A stretch of DNA of 64,000 bases. Origin: Vombatus ursinus (Eukaryota > Chordata > Mammalia > Diprotodontia > Vombatidae). The stretch lies in the NCBI RefSeq assembly GCF_900497805.2, contig NW_020953952.1, positions 448,848-512,847 of the forward strand. Reading direction: 5' to 3'. The notes under the pieces were generated by a model. That model ran no database searches and had not been told where the DNA came from. It saw only the letters and a program-made list of their open reading frames with translations. Position 1 is the first letter of the stretch, and each line of letters begins with the position of its first letter. A program made the position numbers and the translations under genes. Below, one piece after another: positions 44,083 to 56,603 of the stretch.

Positions 44083-44570
44083 TTGTGGTGGCAAAGAACT
44101 GAAAGCTAAGGGAAGGCCCATCAATTGCATAATGGTTGAATTATAGTATATGAATGTTATGGAATACTACTGTACTATAAGAAATGAAAGAGATGACTTC
44201 AGAGAAGCCTGGGGAAAGTTACATGAACTGATGCACAGTGAAGTTAACAGCAGAAGAATAATTTATTGTAATATTGTAAATATTGTAATATTGTAAAAAT
44301 AAAAAACTTTGAAAGACTTAAAAAGTGAGCAACACGATGCCCAAGCATGATTTCAGAAGATCTATGATGAGGCGTGCTACCTACCTTCCAACAGAGAGGT
44401 TGAGAACTCAATGAACATTGAAGCATAGAAAGACACATATATGTATGTACATACGTATGTATTTATTTATCTATTAGTTATAGGACAATTACAGAAATTT
44501 TTTTTTTGCTAGACTAAGAATATTTGTTCCAATGAGGAGGGGGAATGGAAGGGTGGAATGGAGAACAATG
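44083..44570 (+). mobile_element. L1 LINE ORF2 3' end and 3' UTR, second piece
   Basis: 'ttgtggtggcaaagaactga', 'tatggaatactactgtacta', 'tgaactgatgcacagtgaag' and 'gaaagacttaaaaagtgagc' follow the L1 3' end. It is the same end as at 21886-22120. Confidence 0.65.
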
Positions 44571-44639
44571 GTTATTTCCAAAAAATAATAATTTTTAAAG
44601 AAGAAACAGTCCTCATGGGAAAAATACCAAGACTGAAAA

Positions 44640-45860
44640 AAAAGTTTAATAAGGTAGTTTTTTACACTATAAAATCAAAAGTATACCCAGAGAAAACACA
44701 AAGATACAATACTGAGAAATAAATAAAATCTAAATGAAATGATTAAATAGATGATCACCACCCCCACCAAAAAAAAAGGTGTAGACAAGAGTATGTTTGT
44801 AGGCAGTAGGAAAGCAGCCATAAGATAGAGAAGAGATTAAAGATAAGTAAGAAAGTGAAGAAGATAGAAGGGGCAATCTTCTGGGGAGACAAGATAAAAG
44901 GGGATTGTTTATGTTGATGAAGCAGTTTGCCTTTGGCAAAGGCCACCTCTTTGGGCTAGACTGAGGAAGGAGGAGAGAGTGGGAGGTGATATCTACTTAA
45001 TAAGAGATGAGGAGAAGGAGGGGAGAAGAGGGAGTTCTTGGTAATTTTTTTTTCAGTAAAATGTGAGGCAAAGTTTTCAACTAACAGGGAGGATGAACCA
45101 TGAGTAATTTAAGGAGGAATGAAAAGATTTGGAGGAGCTGCTCTGTACGGTAAATGGGATATTGAGTTTATTACGGAAGTATAAAATGGATTGCTTTGTA
45201 GCAGTGTGGGCTCATCTAAGGCTGCATAATATAAATTTGTAGTGAACCCAGTTAGTATGGTTTTGTGATTTTTTTTTCTACCTTAACAGTATGTATGTGT
45301 GCACAAAGGAAGTAGGTGGGGGGAATGATCAAAGTTGATGGTAGGCAGTGTGCAACTGGTGATAGGATAAGAACAGCAAGGGATTCAAAAGAATAGGACA
45401 GTGAAGAACTGAATTCCACAAGGGATCACAATTGGGAAAGGACAACGTGGATAAGGTAGGGGTGATGGCCTGGGAGGGAACTGATAGGTAGAGGGATTGG
45501 GTATCACAGTGTGGAAGAAGAGCAGGGTTTGTGCATTGGAAAGCAAAGAGAAAAGTGGTAAGCCTGAAGATTGTAATCACATAAGGAAATCTCAGAATTC
45601 ATGAACATGGAAATGGTCTATTTGTGGGCGGTGGAAACATCAAGGACATGATCATCTTTGTGCACGGCTGAAGTAAGATGGAGTGGGTCATGGGAAATCA
45701 ATATGTTAAGAAATTGAGAGGTTGAGATACATGAGAAAGTACGGAGTATTGAAAGTCCCCTAGTATGAAGATTATCAGCTCCCATGCATTTAATTACAAT
45801 TTCTAAGATGACATAATTAAATGGACCTATCCTGACTGAGGAGACAAATGTAAAGAATGA
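44640..45860 (-). mobile_element. L2-type LINE, antisense
   Basis: Read as the complement of the L2 reverse transcriptase and endonuclease region. Antisense landmarks are 'gtatgtttgtaggcagtagg', 'aaatgtgaggcaaag', 'aaatttgtagtgaacccag' and 'gtatggttttgtgatttt'. The protein frames on the - strand are rich in S and L and broken, as expected for an old copy. Confidence 0.65.
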
Positions 45861-47859
45861 AGCAATCAGTTCTCACAAGAAAAAAGAAATCCGAAACAAA
45901 ACACTACACTGAAAAAAAGAAAGAACTGCTTCAAAGAAGGAAATAGGTAGTAAGACAACCACCACCATTGCACATTAAACTTGTTTTAGTTTCTTTTTTT
46001 TTTAGATCTAAAAATCAGTGAATCTAAGGTCAAAAAGGGGATGGTCGTAGATCCTTAAATAAGAAATGATAAAAACAACCATTTGGAGGAAAGCTGAAGG
46101 AGCTACAAAGAAAATATTTTTAAAGTAATTTAAAACCTCATGGTAAACTGGAAGATAGAAACTAAAATAAATAAATAAAAGATTACCAATGATCTTTTCA
46201 AAGTTATAGGCTATGATTTGTTAATTAAGGCTCTGCCGAGGTATTGAAGGATTGTCCGCAGGGAAAACAAACAAACAAACAAACAAAAACAGTGAATCAC
46301 CAATAAATCACTCACATGTGAGTTTAAGAAAATGAATAAATAAAAGAATGAATGAAAAACTGTCCCTTCAATTCTGAGTGCTAGACAAAATTTGAAGCCA
46401 TACTTCAAATTGGCAGAAAACAGTACAAGTTCCATTGATTTTTATCAGCTTGTTGTGACAGAAACAGGTTTTACTTTGTTATTTTGTCCATTTTTTAAAA
46501 TAATTCAAAGTAATTCTATCTCTCCATACAGGATAAAAAAATGCTGGATGAAAAATGCCTATTGTCTAGACTATGATATGAGGTTGATGAACAACCTATA
46601 GAGACAAGATCATATATCTTGAATTGTAAAGGAATTATGGGATGAATGCAGGAATCAATACAAGAGGAAACTGATGAGACAAGCTGTGGGAAATTGTGTA
46701 AACGTTATAATGAACATTTGCTTATAGCAAAGGTTCATCTTTTAAACATCTTTTAAACCGATGATACATTCTGGTTGTGATACCACAGTCTCTGGAGCAT
46801 TCAAATTAATGTTCACCTAAAAAGAACTCGGTGGGCTGCAATATGTCATTGAAAAACTGAGGAGAAGCTTTCTTTCTAAAGGATTCATCAGGGTGATGTG
46901 CAACCAGAAAAGAGTGTGAACTAGGCTTGCAGTAAGGGCAAAGGATAAGCAATGGTCAGTATAGGCCCTGATATCCCATACAAGCCCCATATAATCCTAT
47001 GCATAAGGCCACTAGTCAGTTGGCTGATATGTTCTCTGGAAGATTTATCAAATCCCATGACCAAGAACTGCAGAGCACTAAAAGGTGCATTGTTGGAGAA
47101 GGTATCTACATGGATGAGATTGGAGACTTAAGCACTGCAGTATCCAGAAGCAGGAAGGTGATACTCGTAGAACCATGAATTTAGAGCATCAAGGAACCTT
47201 AAAGGCCACTCAGTCCAAGTTCCATAGATGAGGAAAGTGCCACTCATCATCTCAAATGGGCAGTGGTGGAGATAGAATTTGAACCAAGGTCCTCTCATTC
47301 CAAAGCAACCTTCTTTACTGGTCATCCCACAATTTGAGTATTGTGCTAATTTCTGCAACTCACATTTTGTGAAGGCTATTGATAAGGTGGAGAGTACCAA
47401 GCAATGAGTGACAAAGATGGTGAATGGCCTTGAGATCAACTGAAGGTACTGAGAATATTTTGTTTTGCCTTTTTTTGTTTTATTTGTTTGCTTTTTAGCT
47501 TGAATAAAAAATATATGAGGGTATGTAAACTCTTTGATAGAAGGAACTGTTTTCATTTGTCTTTCTATACACAGTACCTAATACTGCTTTGCACACAGTG
47601 GGTACTATGGAAATGTTTGTTTAATTGAATTGTAAGGTTCACAGCAGGAGTGGTATTTGAGATGGATCTTGGGCTTATGCAAGAAATCCATGAAGCTAGA
47701 GAGTGATTATGATTGTATTAATATTAATCTATCACAGTATTACTAATAATTGAACATATTCCAAAAGCAAAATTTGCTTTAAAAAAATCATTCTTTAACA
47801 CATCACTCACTTTGTGAGAAGCAGGCTTAGATTTTCCACCCCCCGCAACACCCCAGAGC
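45861..47859. other. Intergenic: minor repeats
   Basis: An (AAAC)n run lies at 46264-46290. A MIR-like piece near 47170-47330 is antisense-like ('agatgaggaaagtgccactc', 'gaaccaaggtcctctc'). An L2-type tail lies near 47520-47640. No gene is seen. Confidence 0.5.
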
Positions 47860-48060
47860 AGCTTCTCAATTAAAATTCAGTTTGTTTAATGTTCCCCATG
47901 GCTCCATTTAATGTCTGTGAGCACCTGACTGGTTTATAAGCTTCAGGACTAGTTGAAAGTGAGATTCCTTTGGGATACAATCATCAATAAAACCTTGTTC
48001 TCAAATGCTATTCTCTGGATTTATGAGGATCTAGCTACTTGCTCATCTCAGGTAAGACAA
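47860..48060 (+). promoter_or_regulatory. Probable promoter and noncoding exon 1 of OR8U-b
   Basis: Homeodomain core CAATTAAA (47867-47874), an EBF-like half 'gttccccatgg' near 47901, TATA-like AATAAAA (47986-47992) and a consensus donor CAG|GTAAGA with GT at 48052-48053. The distance from AATAAAA to donor (66 nt) equals that of OR8U-a. The intron to an acceptor near 50344-50345 would be about 2294 nt. Confidence 0.58.
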
Positions 48061-49085
48061 AATATTCCTGGTGACTTGGGAGAGCAGATCAATTGTTTAA
48101 CATCTTTAATAGCTTAGAATCCATAACACTTTAAGTAGTGGTGGGAACCAGAATTAGTACAACACAATAACAGAAATGGTATTGTTCTTGAGGTTCAAAA
48201 TGGAAAGGCCATAGTTGATATGAATATTCCACAGAACATCGAAACAGAGAAGCCTAAGTTAAAGCACTATGAGAAATGCCTAGTATAATGGAAAGAGTAC
48301 TGGATCTGAATTCCAAAGATACTAATGAGGGCAAATCTCAATCAGTCAACTCATCTAGATGACTTTTAGGCAAGTTATTCAACCTTTCAGAGTCTCAGAG
48401 ATGACCTTAGAAAGCTCTAGCTTGAAATCTCTGATCTCTTAAATGGGAATAACAAGATGAAGAAGAATCTTACATAATACACGAAGTATTGGGTTTTCAT
48501 TGAACCCAAAGGTCACATATACTAAAGATAGTTTGGGCCAAATAAATTGGTCAAATACTGTTTGTTAGCCAAAACATCTATCAAATATGTACCTAATAAG
48601 AAGTTAAGAATTAGGGAACTGGCGTACATAACCCCATTACCTTTTGGTGCCTAAGTAATCCTCCTGGTGTATCAGCAGAAGACTGGGTTCTGTTATTGTG
48701 AGTTTTATTGATGAAGGATGAGAAGTCTTGGAAGAGTGGGGAAGTAACTAAGCTGTTAACCAATTAATTTTTTAATATTAATGACTGAAATAAATATCAT
48801 TCATAAATGATGAGGATACTAATAAGGATTGTTAAAACAAGAACCAAGAAAGGAGAGGATACTTGCTTGAATATATTGTAAATGTTTTGTCTTTAGGAAG
48901 ATATTTTGTCTTTTTTTTAATAAGCTGAGATAACAGAGATCTGAGGTCATGTGACACTCTAGAGGGCTCTCCTAGACAGCCCCATGCTCTGGTAAGTGGG
49001 TTACCTCAATCTTATAGGGGTTTCTTCTAGGTCTAAGTTACTGAAGAGTGAACCACCTTGAAAACAGATGAAAGTGGGGTAAACC

Positions 49086-49110
49086 AGGTCAACCAGGTCA
49101 ACCCAGGTCA
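49086..49110 (+). promoter_or_regulatory. Three direct AGGTCA half-sites (spacers 3 and 4)
   Basis: AGGTCA at 49086-49091, 49095-49100 and 49105-49110, separated by 'acc' and 'accc'. DR3 and DR4 spacings of AGGTCA are known to bind RXR heterodimers (VDR; TR or LXR). It could also be a simple small tandem repeat. There is no evidence of use. Confidence 0.35.
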
Positions 49111-49620
49111 ATTGGGCTAAGCTTAAGTGGGGGGTGGATCCAGGGAGTAGTGGGAGTAAGGAAGAGGTTGTGGCAATATTAGAGAACAGACCTATAAGGG
49201 CTGCAGGATTTTTCTTAGGATCTTAGAATAGATTGGGATTTCCCTTGTATGAGGAAGGTGGTGACATATGTACCTAATTATTTTTTGATGGCAGATGTTC
49301 AGAAACCAGAATGGGATTTTCATGACTTTTTATATTTAGTATAATGATCATGAAGTATTATGCAAGATCCCAAATTCCAGGTGTGCTGATTATACAGTCA
49401 AAGGAAACACATCAGTGGGGGTTCAAATTTATGTTTTTAAGAGTGGCGACACAAAATACTTTCAAAGACATAGTGTTGATTACCCACAAGGTACTCAAAC
49501 TTCAAGATGGAGGTTGGGAAGTGGGGTGGATTTCTAAATGTGCTAAATCCTTCACTATAAAATGTCAATTCTTTGAGAAAAGGGATTATTTTCAATTTTG
49601 CTTTTGTATTCTCAACACCT

Positions 49621-49719
49621 CTTGTATGTATGCATGCATGTATTATGTGTGTATGTATGTATATATGTGTAGTTATATGTATATATGTGTGAACACACAG
49701 ACACACACACACACACAGC
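49621..49719. repeat. (GTAT)n/(CA)n microsatellite
   Basis: GTAT, TATG and CA runs in succession. Confidence 0.9.
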
Positions 49720-50352
49720 CCAATAATGCAGATTAACAACTATTCTGAAACACATTGCCTGAGAGTTGTCCTGAAGTCTGATTAAGTATGTCCAGGGTCA
49801 CAGAGACAGTCCATGAATAAAGCAGGATTTGAATTCAGGTGTTTTACTTAGAGACTAGAATTCAATCCATCATACCATGCTGCCTCTCACAAAGTAAGTG
49901 ACAAAGAAATGCTTATTTGAATACATAGACAAGAACAAGAATGACAGTTACAATCTAAGCCTGCACTACTAAAAATAGAGATGAAAATTCTTTTCTGTGG
50001 AGAATAAGACAGTATAGAATAGTGGAACAAGTGTATCCTTGGAATAAGAGACAAAATTTAAACCCAAGTCTTCACGTTTATTAATGGCATTATTTTGGAT
50101 GTCAAACCATGTCTTCATTTCCTAAATCAGTAAGATGGAAATACTAATATTTGCACAACCTACTTCACAGGATCATTATGAGTGCAATACTTGGTAATCA
50201 CACAGAGCTTTGTTTTATTTTTACTGTGTGCTATCCATCATCATTTACTCTGATAATGGCAGCAATGATGAAAAGTGTGATTCAGAGGCAAAGAAAAAAG
50301 CCAGGAACTAACTGATCTCTCATTTTTGTTTTTATCATGGCCAAGCTCCGAG

Positions 50353-50361
50353 ATGGAATAA
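50353..50361 (+). promoter_or_regulatory. Two-codon upstream ORF abutting the OR8U-b start
   Basis: ATG-GAA-TAA directly before the receptor ATG at 50362, as in the two sister genes. Confidence 0.7.
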
Positions 50362-51303
50362 ATGGCTGAGATTAATTTTACCCAGGTGACTGAGTTCATT
50401 CTCTTGGGCATCACTGACAAGCAGGAGCTGAAGATGCCCCTCTTCATGGTGTTCGTCTTTATCTATGGGTTCACGGTGGCGGGCAATCTGGGTCTCATCG
50501 TAATAATTAGAATGGACACACGGCTAAAAACCCCGATGTATTTCTTCCTAAGTCACCTCGCTTTTGTTGATTTCTGTTATTCTTCTTCAATCACACCAAA
50601 AATGTTGGGGAATTTTTTGTATGAAGTAAATACAATCTCTTTCAATGCATGTGCTATTCAACTAGGATGTTTCATTGCTTTCATGGATGCAGAATGCTTG
50701 CTGCTGGCTTCCATGGCCTATGATCGCTATGTGGCCATCTGCAACCCCTTGCTTTATATGGTTTTGATGTCTCCTAAAATCTGTGTTCAGCTGGTTGCCA
50801 TTCCCTATACCTACAGCTTTCTGGTTGCTCTCTACCATGTTATCCTTACATTCCGCCTCTCCTACTGTGGTTCCAACATTATCAACCATTTCTATTGTGA
50901 TGACATGCCTCTCTTGAGGCTGTCCTGCTCTGACACCCACTCCAAACAAATATGGATTTTTATCTGTGCAGGAATCATGCTTATTGCTTCTCTTTTGGTT
51001 GTCTTTGTCTCCTACCTGTATATTATCTCTGCAATTCTAAAGATGCATTCAGCTGAAGGCAGGCGCAAAGCCTTCTCCACCTGTGGCTCACACGTGGTGG
51101 CTGTCACCATTTTCTATGGGACCTTGATATTTATGTACTTACAGCCCAGCTCAAACCATTCCCTTGATACAGATAAGATGGCCTCAGTCTTTTATACAGT
51201 GATCATTCCCATGTTAAATCCTTTGATCTACAGTTTGAGAAACAAGGAAGTGAAGGATGCACTGAAGAAGGCCTTAAGAAATAGTAATCACGGCTTTAAG
51301 TAA
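50362..51303 (+). CDS. Olfactory receptor, OR8U-like (copy b), intact
   Basis: An odorant receptor of 313 residues with the same motif order as OR8U-a: NFT at residue 5, [87 protein letters not shown] and [19 protein letters not shown]. The tail is short (NSNHGFK). TM3 differs from copy a at several places ([12 protein letters not shown] against [12 protein letters not shown]), which could alter the odorant pocket. The 3' half is almost identical to copies a and c. No lesion is seen. Confidence 0.94.
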   Translation: MAEINFTQVTEFILLGITDKQELKMPLFMVFVFIYGFTVAGNLGLIVIIRMDTRLKTPMYFFLSHLAFVDFCYSSSITPKMLGNFLYEVNTISFNACAIQLGCFIAFMDAECLLLASMAYDRYVAICNPLLYMVLMSPKICVQLVAIPYTYSFLVALYHVILTFRLSYCGSNIINHFYCDDMPLLRLSCSDTHSKQIWIFICAGIMLIASLLVVFVSYLYIISAILKMHSAEGRRKAFSTCGSHVVAVTIFYGTLIFMYLQPSSNHSLDTDKMASVFYTVIIPMLNPLIYSLRNKEVKDALKKALRNSNHGFK

Positions 51304-53160
51304 ACTTGGATATTGGCTTAAGGAAACACAGTATTTTCTTATTGTCTCTTTTATTGGAACATTATTTGGTGAAATCACTTTAATGAAAAGAAATGGCTTA
51401 AGATTGTGGAATGTTCAAGGTAGAAGGGACTTTGGAAATCATCTAAGTCAGTTATCTCTCCTAATTCCTCAGCATGGGCATGTCTAATATCAATATCCAC
51501 CAAGCATTTATTAAGTGTCTACTATTTGCCAGGCTAGTCATTGGGAATACAAAGACACAAATCAAAGAATTCCTGCCTTCAAGGAGCTTATATTCTAACC
51601 GGGGATTTTCTGTCTCTCAGAAAAAACTCTTTGATACTCCTGCACATCAAAATATTCCATATCGAAAGCTTTCAATTAAATATTAATCTCCCCTTCTCTC
51701 AAGTATTTCAGAGGATGTGCAGACATCTGTAATTCCTTGTTTAGTTCCTTCTGGGACACTCTGCATGGGAAGCAGGGCTTTACTTAAACCAGTGTTACTG
51801 CTTAAATCTCTGTCTCTCAAGATGGCCATAGGGAGAGTGGGTACAGTTTCAAAATCATTATCATAAAAGAAGTCTATCCTTCTTTTTCTTTGAAAAACAC
51901 ATCAGTAAAGATTTAGCTCTTATTGGAAATCGGGAAATTCTTGGGTGTAAGCAGGGCCAAAGCACACAAAACACCTTGGAGCAGAAAAAGTGGGCATATG
52001 ACTCAGCAGTCCAAGGCTTCTTTCCTGCTGGTCAGGGTACACTAGAAAAGACTGTACACAGAAACATGTCCACGTCAAGTCCATGTTCCAGGATCTTAGA
52101 CGATAACATAATGCCTTTGCTGAGCCCTGTAGGCACGCAGACCTGGATTTTTTCTTTGTTTTGAAAATCAAGGCAAAAGCCTTATAATATATTGGGCAAC
52201 CAATAACTGCCATTCCTATTCCTTAAAGGTCAAAGAGAAAAGACGACTTCGCCTCATTTCAATTAATATTTATCAGACCTCAGCTATGTTCAAAGCGCTG
52301 CACTATGCCCTGGAGATACAAAAACAAAAATAAATTAGTTGATGCCCTCAAAGGACTTATATTCTACTGAGAAAATGAGGAAATAAAACATGTACAGAGA
52401 TACAGAGATAAGCAAAAAGAAGATAAACTTGAGGAAAGAGGTGGTACTAACTACCAGGGGAATCAAGAAGGGCTTCACTTAGGTGCTGGTATCTTAGCTG
52501 AGCCTTTAAGAAAGCTAGGGATTCTAAGAGGCTAAATGAGGAGGAGCTGTGTCCCAGTCAAAGACTGAAAACCAGTACAAAAATATAAGATGAAATGTAG
52601 AAATCAGGCAACAGTTAGTCTGCCCATGTCTAAAAAAGAGGGTGTGTGAAAGGAAGTGGATACCATGTAAGTGATTGGCAACAGAGAGCTCTTGAAGAAA
52701 GAAATAATATCAAGTCTAAACCTTCGTTCCCCTTTACGATACTGGAAGACAGCTATAGCATCCTCCTTAAAACTCCTCTACAGACACCCACAGAATGAAT
52801 ATATAGTTAGTTCCTAATTGATGAGAAAAAAAAACAAACTAATATCAGAGACATGTTAGCTATCACTTCATCCAAAGCTGGCACTCCACATTAGTTACGA
52901 TTCTCTCTTTTCACACTGTCTCCCTTGAGAATAAGGGAATTAGGAAAATTTTATTTATTTATTCATTTTATAAGAAAGATGAGGTGAGGAAGTTAGATGA
53001 TTCATTCTCCCTTCTCTAAGACAGGGAATGATATGAAACTTCAGCATTTGGGTTGGAGTTACTAGAACATTAGGGAATTCCATATTCAATATTTTTATGA
53101 AAACATGTTCCAAGATCAAATAGGAAATGTTTTTAAATGGCCTCATAAGACTTTATCCTT
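51304..53160. other. Intergenic: marsupial interspersed repeats
   Basis: Pieces of the common marsupial interspersed repeat lie near 51490-51610 ('aagcatttattaagtgtcta', 'ttcaaggagcttatattcta') and 52255-52720 ('gatgccctcaaaggacttat'). A MIR-like piece lies near 51415-51470. No gene is seen. Confidence 0.55.
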
Positions 53161-54010
53161 TCACCACATTAGCCACACAGTAGCATGACAACACATCTCA
53201 GACTTCATTACCTTTCCAAATTGCATGGCTTCCAATCTCCTGAACTTTGAATTTCTGCTCACCAACGAATAACTTTTGTTTTTTCATCTCTTCATCTCTC
53301 ACTCACATCAGATCGTCTCTTTACTCTCATTATGATGCCTAGGAATTGTCTCCTGAATATTCCAGGTGATTACAACTGGTGCTTCGCTTGCCTCCAAACA
53401 CAATCTTGAATCCATGGTTTACTTCTTTTTAATGCATCACTAACCACTATATTACAATCCCTTGCCTCCTAATATTCTCAGGTTACCTAAAATTTATCTT
53501 CTTTCTTAACCCCCACCTTCTAGTTTACTTGTTCCTACCTCTGGTCTACTAAGCATCACTGAAAAAAGTCACTGAACTTCATGATTTCATTATACAGTAC
53601 ATAATCTCAGTTGCTTGTTATATACGACCTTTATTATGCCTATGCTTAAAGTAAGCAGCTTTATCCTCTTATTTAAGAGAATACTGGGATTAATGTTTAT
53701 ATTCATTTATTCATTCATTCTCCACTTCTGAATATTTCTATCAATGATGATTCTAACCTTTTCTTTAATTACAGAAAAAGTCTTTACTTTTTTTTCCTAA
53801 TTCTAATCTTTATCCCTACTCCTGATCTCATTCCCTCGAGTGTCTTCCAATAATTTGATAAAAAAAGATCATGTATCCTCTGAAGTATTTTCAAATTCTC
53901 CTTATCAAATGGAACCTTCAAAACACCCTCAGTTCTCACCAAACATGAAAACAAGTCTTATTTTGCCATCTCTATCTCATTGAGCTACCATCCCATACCC
54001 ATTTCCCAAT
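53160..54010 (+). mobile_element. Possible L2-type LINE fragment
   Basis: C/T-rich sequence with 'ttccaatctcctgaactttg' and 'cttcatgatttcattataca', similar in texture and word order to an L2 sense strand. The assignment is weak. Confidence 0.35.
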
Positions 54011-54399
54011 TTTTTTTGAGTATAAAATGAAGGATAACAGAAATAAATGAACAATTATAGATGTGTTCAAAAACAACTTGTTCAATATAGTATAGGAGTG
54101 ATACTACACAAAACTTCCTTTTAAATGATATGAAGGTTAAGTAGGATAATTGCAAGCCCAATCTACAGAACAGTGTATCCTGATGGTCACTAAAACTAAT
54201 GCTATCTTAGACATCAGTAAGAAAAACCCAGTATTCAGAAGGAATTAGTTGGTACTTCTACTATGATCTACCCTGCTCTCATATCTTAAATTCTATGGTC
54301 TGCCCCATGCTTCATAATTTAGGAAAGCCATGGCTGCAATTTAACAAGAACCAGGTGATCCTGATGCTAACAGAAGTGGACAACATTCCATGAGGATGA

Positions 54400-54640
54400 A
54401 TTCAACAAAGTGGAAGTTCAATCCTGCAGAAGAAACTGAGGGATGTGTGGGGTTCAAGTCTGTGAAATGTCACATGTACAAGGGACTAGTCTGGTGTTGT
54501 TTGGCTCCAGAGAATAGATCTAGGGGTACTGGGTGCAAGTTCCACAGACGTATAATAGAGGTGAGAACTTTTATAAAAACTAGTTGTGGAGTACTTGGCT
54601 TTCACTGGAAGTCTTTAAGCACAGGCAGGGTTAGGACCCT
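54400..54640 (+). mobile_element. L3/CR1-type LINE 3' end
   Basis: 'tggctccagagaatagatct', 'actgggtgcaagttccacag', 'gtgagaacttttataaaaac' and 'actggaagtctttaagcaca' follow the CR1/L3 3' end in order. Confidence 0.65.
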
Positions 54641-54642
54641 TA

Positions 54643-54790
54643 TCAGCTAGGTGACACCATAGATAAGAGGGCTGGACATCTAGTAGGCAAGATCTGGGTT
54701 CCAATCCTTCCTTACATACTTATTAGTGGTGTGATCCTGGGCAAGTCATTTGATCACTCTGGGTCTTAGCTTTCTCCTTCTCTAAACTCA
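54643..54790 (+). mobile_element. Marsupial SINE or MIR-like element, diverged
   Basis: 'ctaggtgacaccatagataa', 'gtgatcctgggcaagtcatt', 'gggtcttagctttctccttc'. It inserted at the end of the L3 piece. Confidence 0.75.
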
Positions 54791-54829
54791 GTTTCCACTT
54801 CTGTATCTCGTACCCTGTGATCCTGTGGG

Positions 54830-56250
54830 ACCTGGAGAAGTCATTTCTGGGACACCATGTATGGGGCTAGCAGTCTCCAAGGCTAAAGAAAATGGCCCAG
54901 GACAGACCATTGGAGAATACTGCTATGTAGAGAGCATGGATGAAGATCCAGCTGAGATGGAATAGTCAGACAGGTGGGAGGCAAATGAGGAGATATCCGT
55001 GTCACTTAAACCTAGGGAGAAGAGAATATCCAGAAGGAGAGGGTAATACTATCAAAGGCTGTAGAGAGGTCCAGAAGGATGAAGACTGAGAAAAGTCCAG
55101 AAAATTTATCAATTATGAGGTTAATGATAACTTTGGAGAAAAAATGTTTCAGTTAAATCATTAAGTTGGAAGCCCAACGGTTAAGTGTTTAGAAGAGAAT
55201 AAGTGGAAAGGAAATGGAGGCATAGACTGTATATGGCTTTTTCAAGGAATTTGAGCTTGGAAGGAAGGAGAAATCTAGAGTGATAGCTAGTTTGTTCCTA
55301 TCTATTATGAGGTGGCTTTTTTTTCCTTTGGTTTAATTTTTAAGGGTGAGGAAAACAGGGAATCATGATCATGTTTGTGGTCAGCAGGGAGACAGCTAGT
55401 AGATAAGATGACATTGAAAGTTAGTCAGAGGGAGGGTGAGAGAGGGAGCAATCTGCTGAAAATGACTAGATGAAATGGGATGAGAGGTACATATACAGTA
55501 AAGGTGTTTGCCTTAGTAAGAAGGGAGCAAGAAATGCCATCTCTTGATATGAAATAACAGTGAAGGACGAGATATTGGAGGAGTATACCTGAGTGACTTG
55601 AGATAAGGAGCTCTCAATTAATGGTTTCAGTATTTTTTTCAATGAAGTATGAGTCCAAGTTCTTAGATGAGAGAATGGGGAGAGGGGATGCCATGGGAAA
55701 CTTGAAGAATGATGGCAACGTTGGGAATAACTGCTGTTGTGAGTAAGACAGGTAATCAATTAGGGTGGCGTAGAACTATTGCCTTGTTGGAGCAACAACC
55801 AAGTTGAGATTGTATAACACTAATGTGTAGTTGATCCAATCATCCCTGTTTCATGATTTTTATTTTCTAGTTTCATGAAGTATTCATAGGATTTAGTATT
55901 GAGTATTCATTCATTCACATTCATGTGAAGAGAAGTGGGCAGATGGTAGAAGCTTGGTCTTAGCAAGGCATGATCGGTGAACAGATAAGGGGGCAAGAGA
56001 GTCAAATGTGATGATAGTGTAGAGTTGAATTTATGTACCAAGAGGTTAAGATAGAAAAAGAAGACTGTACCCAGCAAGAGGGTTGATGACCAGAAAAAGA
56101 ATGGAGAGGTAGAGGTACTAGAGATAACAATGAAGATGAAGGGCATGATTAGGGGGTGTAAATAGCAAGATCAAAGGTATACCAGGTGTTGAACTCACTG
56201 ACAAAGAAAGGAAATAATCCTTGGACTGTACAGATAATAGCCACTGGGGT
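54830..56250 (-). mobile_element. L2-type LINE, antisense
   Basis: Antisense of the L2 reverse transcriptase: 'ctatcaaaggctgtagagag' reads as LSTAFDS-type on the other strand, and 'ggcccaggacagaccattgg' covers the GVPQGSVLGP-type loop in broken form. 'aaggaatttgagcttgg' and 'caatgaagtatgagtccaag' continue it toward the 5' side. The stretch 55900-56250 is probably the endonuclease region. It is old and has many breaks. Confidence 0.7.
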
Positions 56251-56262
56251 CTAGATTGAGCA

Positions 56263-56384
56263 ATATATCTATATCTATATATATATATATATATCTATAT
56301 CTATATTCATCTCTATATCTCTATATCTATATATCTATATATATATATATATCTATATATCTATCTCTCTCTATATATATATCT
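56263..56384. repeat. (TATC)n/(TA)n microsatellite
   Basis: Runs of TATATC, TATA and CTCT. Confidence 0.92.
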
Positions 56385-56603
56385 AATGTGAACTTCAAAG
56401 GAAAAGATAGTACTTAATGAAGGTAGAGGGGGAGAGTTTGGAGACAGTAATGGAAAACAAGCAATATTCCAACTCTTTGACTGCTGCTCATTGAAGATAT
56501 TCTCTAGCAATAGCTGAAGTCCTTCCAACTGTGAAGTTAGCTTCCTCACATCCTCTTTGTATGAGAAGTAGTTTCAGATACTCACTTCTTCCAACACCCA
56601 TAG

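Larger units (their letters stand above)
48061..50345. other. Intron 1 of OR8U-b
   Basis: Partly alignable with the intron of OR8U-a. It holds a MIR-like piece near 48275-48440, a triple AGGTCA at 49086-49110, and a GTAT/CA microsatellite at 49621-49719. A MIR-like antisense piece lies near 49780-49890, and a MIR-like piece near 50005-50180 is shared with the other two OR8U units. The acceptor of OR8U-a and -c ('ctag|g') is altered here; 'ggccaag' (AG 50344-50345) after a T-rich tract is the best candidate. Confidence 0.5.
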
